From: JACCXJ01 sp052387115
GTDB taxonomy: Bacteria; Pseudomonadota; Gammaproteobacteria; JACCXJ01
Reading direction: 5' to 3'
Assembly: GCA_052387115.1 (NCBI GenBank)
Contig: JBQTJM010000452.1
Coordinates: 1 to 5,843 of the forward strand
Length of the DNA: 5,843 bases
Shown: one piece after another, positions 5,756-5,843 of the stretch
Layout: each line of letters opens with the position of its first letter
How positions within the stretch are numbered: position 1 is the first letter of the stretch
Program-made: the position numbers and the translations under genes
Notes under the pieces: generated by a model
Databases searched by the model: none
What the model was told of the DNA's origin: nothing
What the model saw: the letters and a program-made list of their open reading frames with translations, nothing else

Positions 5756-5766
5756 ATGGGGGTGAA

Positions 5767-5772
5767 AGTATA
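5767..5772 (-). promoter_or_regulatory. Probable -10 box of the truncated tRNA-Thr
   Basis: TATACT on the minus strand (5772-5767) ends 11 bases before the tRNA 5' end, a normal place for a tRNA promoter. The -35 position at 17 bases reads TTCTGT, a poor match. Its presence suggests the half tRNA is the original chromosomal locus and not a copied fragment. Bases 5773-5843 show nothing else that I recognise. Confidence 0.35.
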
Positions 5773-5843
5773 AGGCGGTAGACGCTCGTACAGAAGCGCT
5801 GGGGTCGGTGCGCCTGCGGCTATCGGGCACCGGGTTTGTTGCA

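Noticed and set aside
1..5843. CRISPR array, integron attC sites or rRNA
   Set aside because: I saw no regularly spaced direct repeats, no attC-like fold with conserved ends and no rRNA sequence in the window.

Overview
The window comes from a GC-rich, Gram-negative bacterium. Three plus-strand genes carry secretion or membrane signals together with periplasmic SGNH catalytic blocks. The tRNA-Thr(CGU) sequences look proteobacterial, perhaps gamma- or betaproteobacterial. That placement rests on general resemblance only, and no species is proposed.

Region 1 (1-3167, plus strand, very GC-rich) is an acyl-ester-handling cluster. It starts inside an acyltransferase-3 membrane protein fused to a C-terminal SGNH domain. 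Next comes a secreted SGNH esterase of the platelet-activating-factor-acetylhydrolase type, and then a small secreted SGNH protein that resembles the C-terminal domain of the first gene. The last two genes overlap by ATGA and are probably translated together. A reasonable inference is O-acetylation or de-acetylation of an envelope or exported polysaccharide; the sequence does not show the substrate.

Region 2 (3168-4959) holds a 488-base gap without a convincing gene, then two genes for exported proteins of unknown function (3656-4039 and 4165-4959). The second is followed by a perfect 12-bp hairpin, a likely terminator.

Region 3 (about 4960-5843) contains no intact protein gene and is a mosaic of fragments, with the recognisable pieces on the minus strand. 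In minus-strand reading order it contains: a promoter-like TATACT box and the 5' half of a tRNA-Thr(CGU), cut off just past the anticodon loop; an AT-rich stretch (about 32% G+C by my count); a complete tRNA-Thr(CGU) with encoded CCA; a degenerate tRNA-Gly(CCC) touching that CCA; a short remnant of comM (yifB) that stops just before the Walker A motif; and a second AT-rich stretch (about 38% G+C). Broken tRNA genes, a broken comM and sharp composition changes suggest repeated integration and deletion of mobile DNA. The 5717 breakpoint is a candidate element boundary. No integrase or transposase is visible in the window, so this remains an inference.
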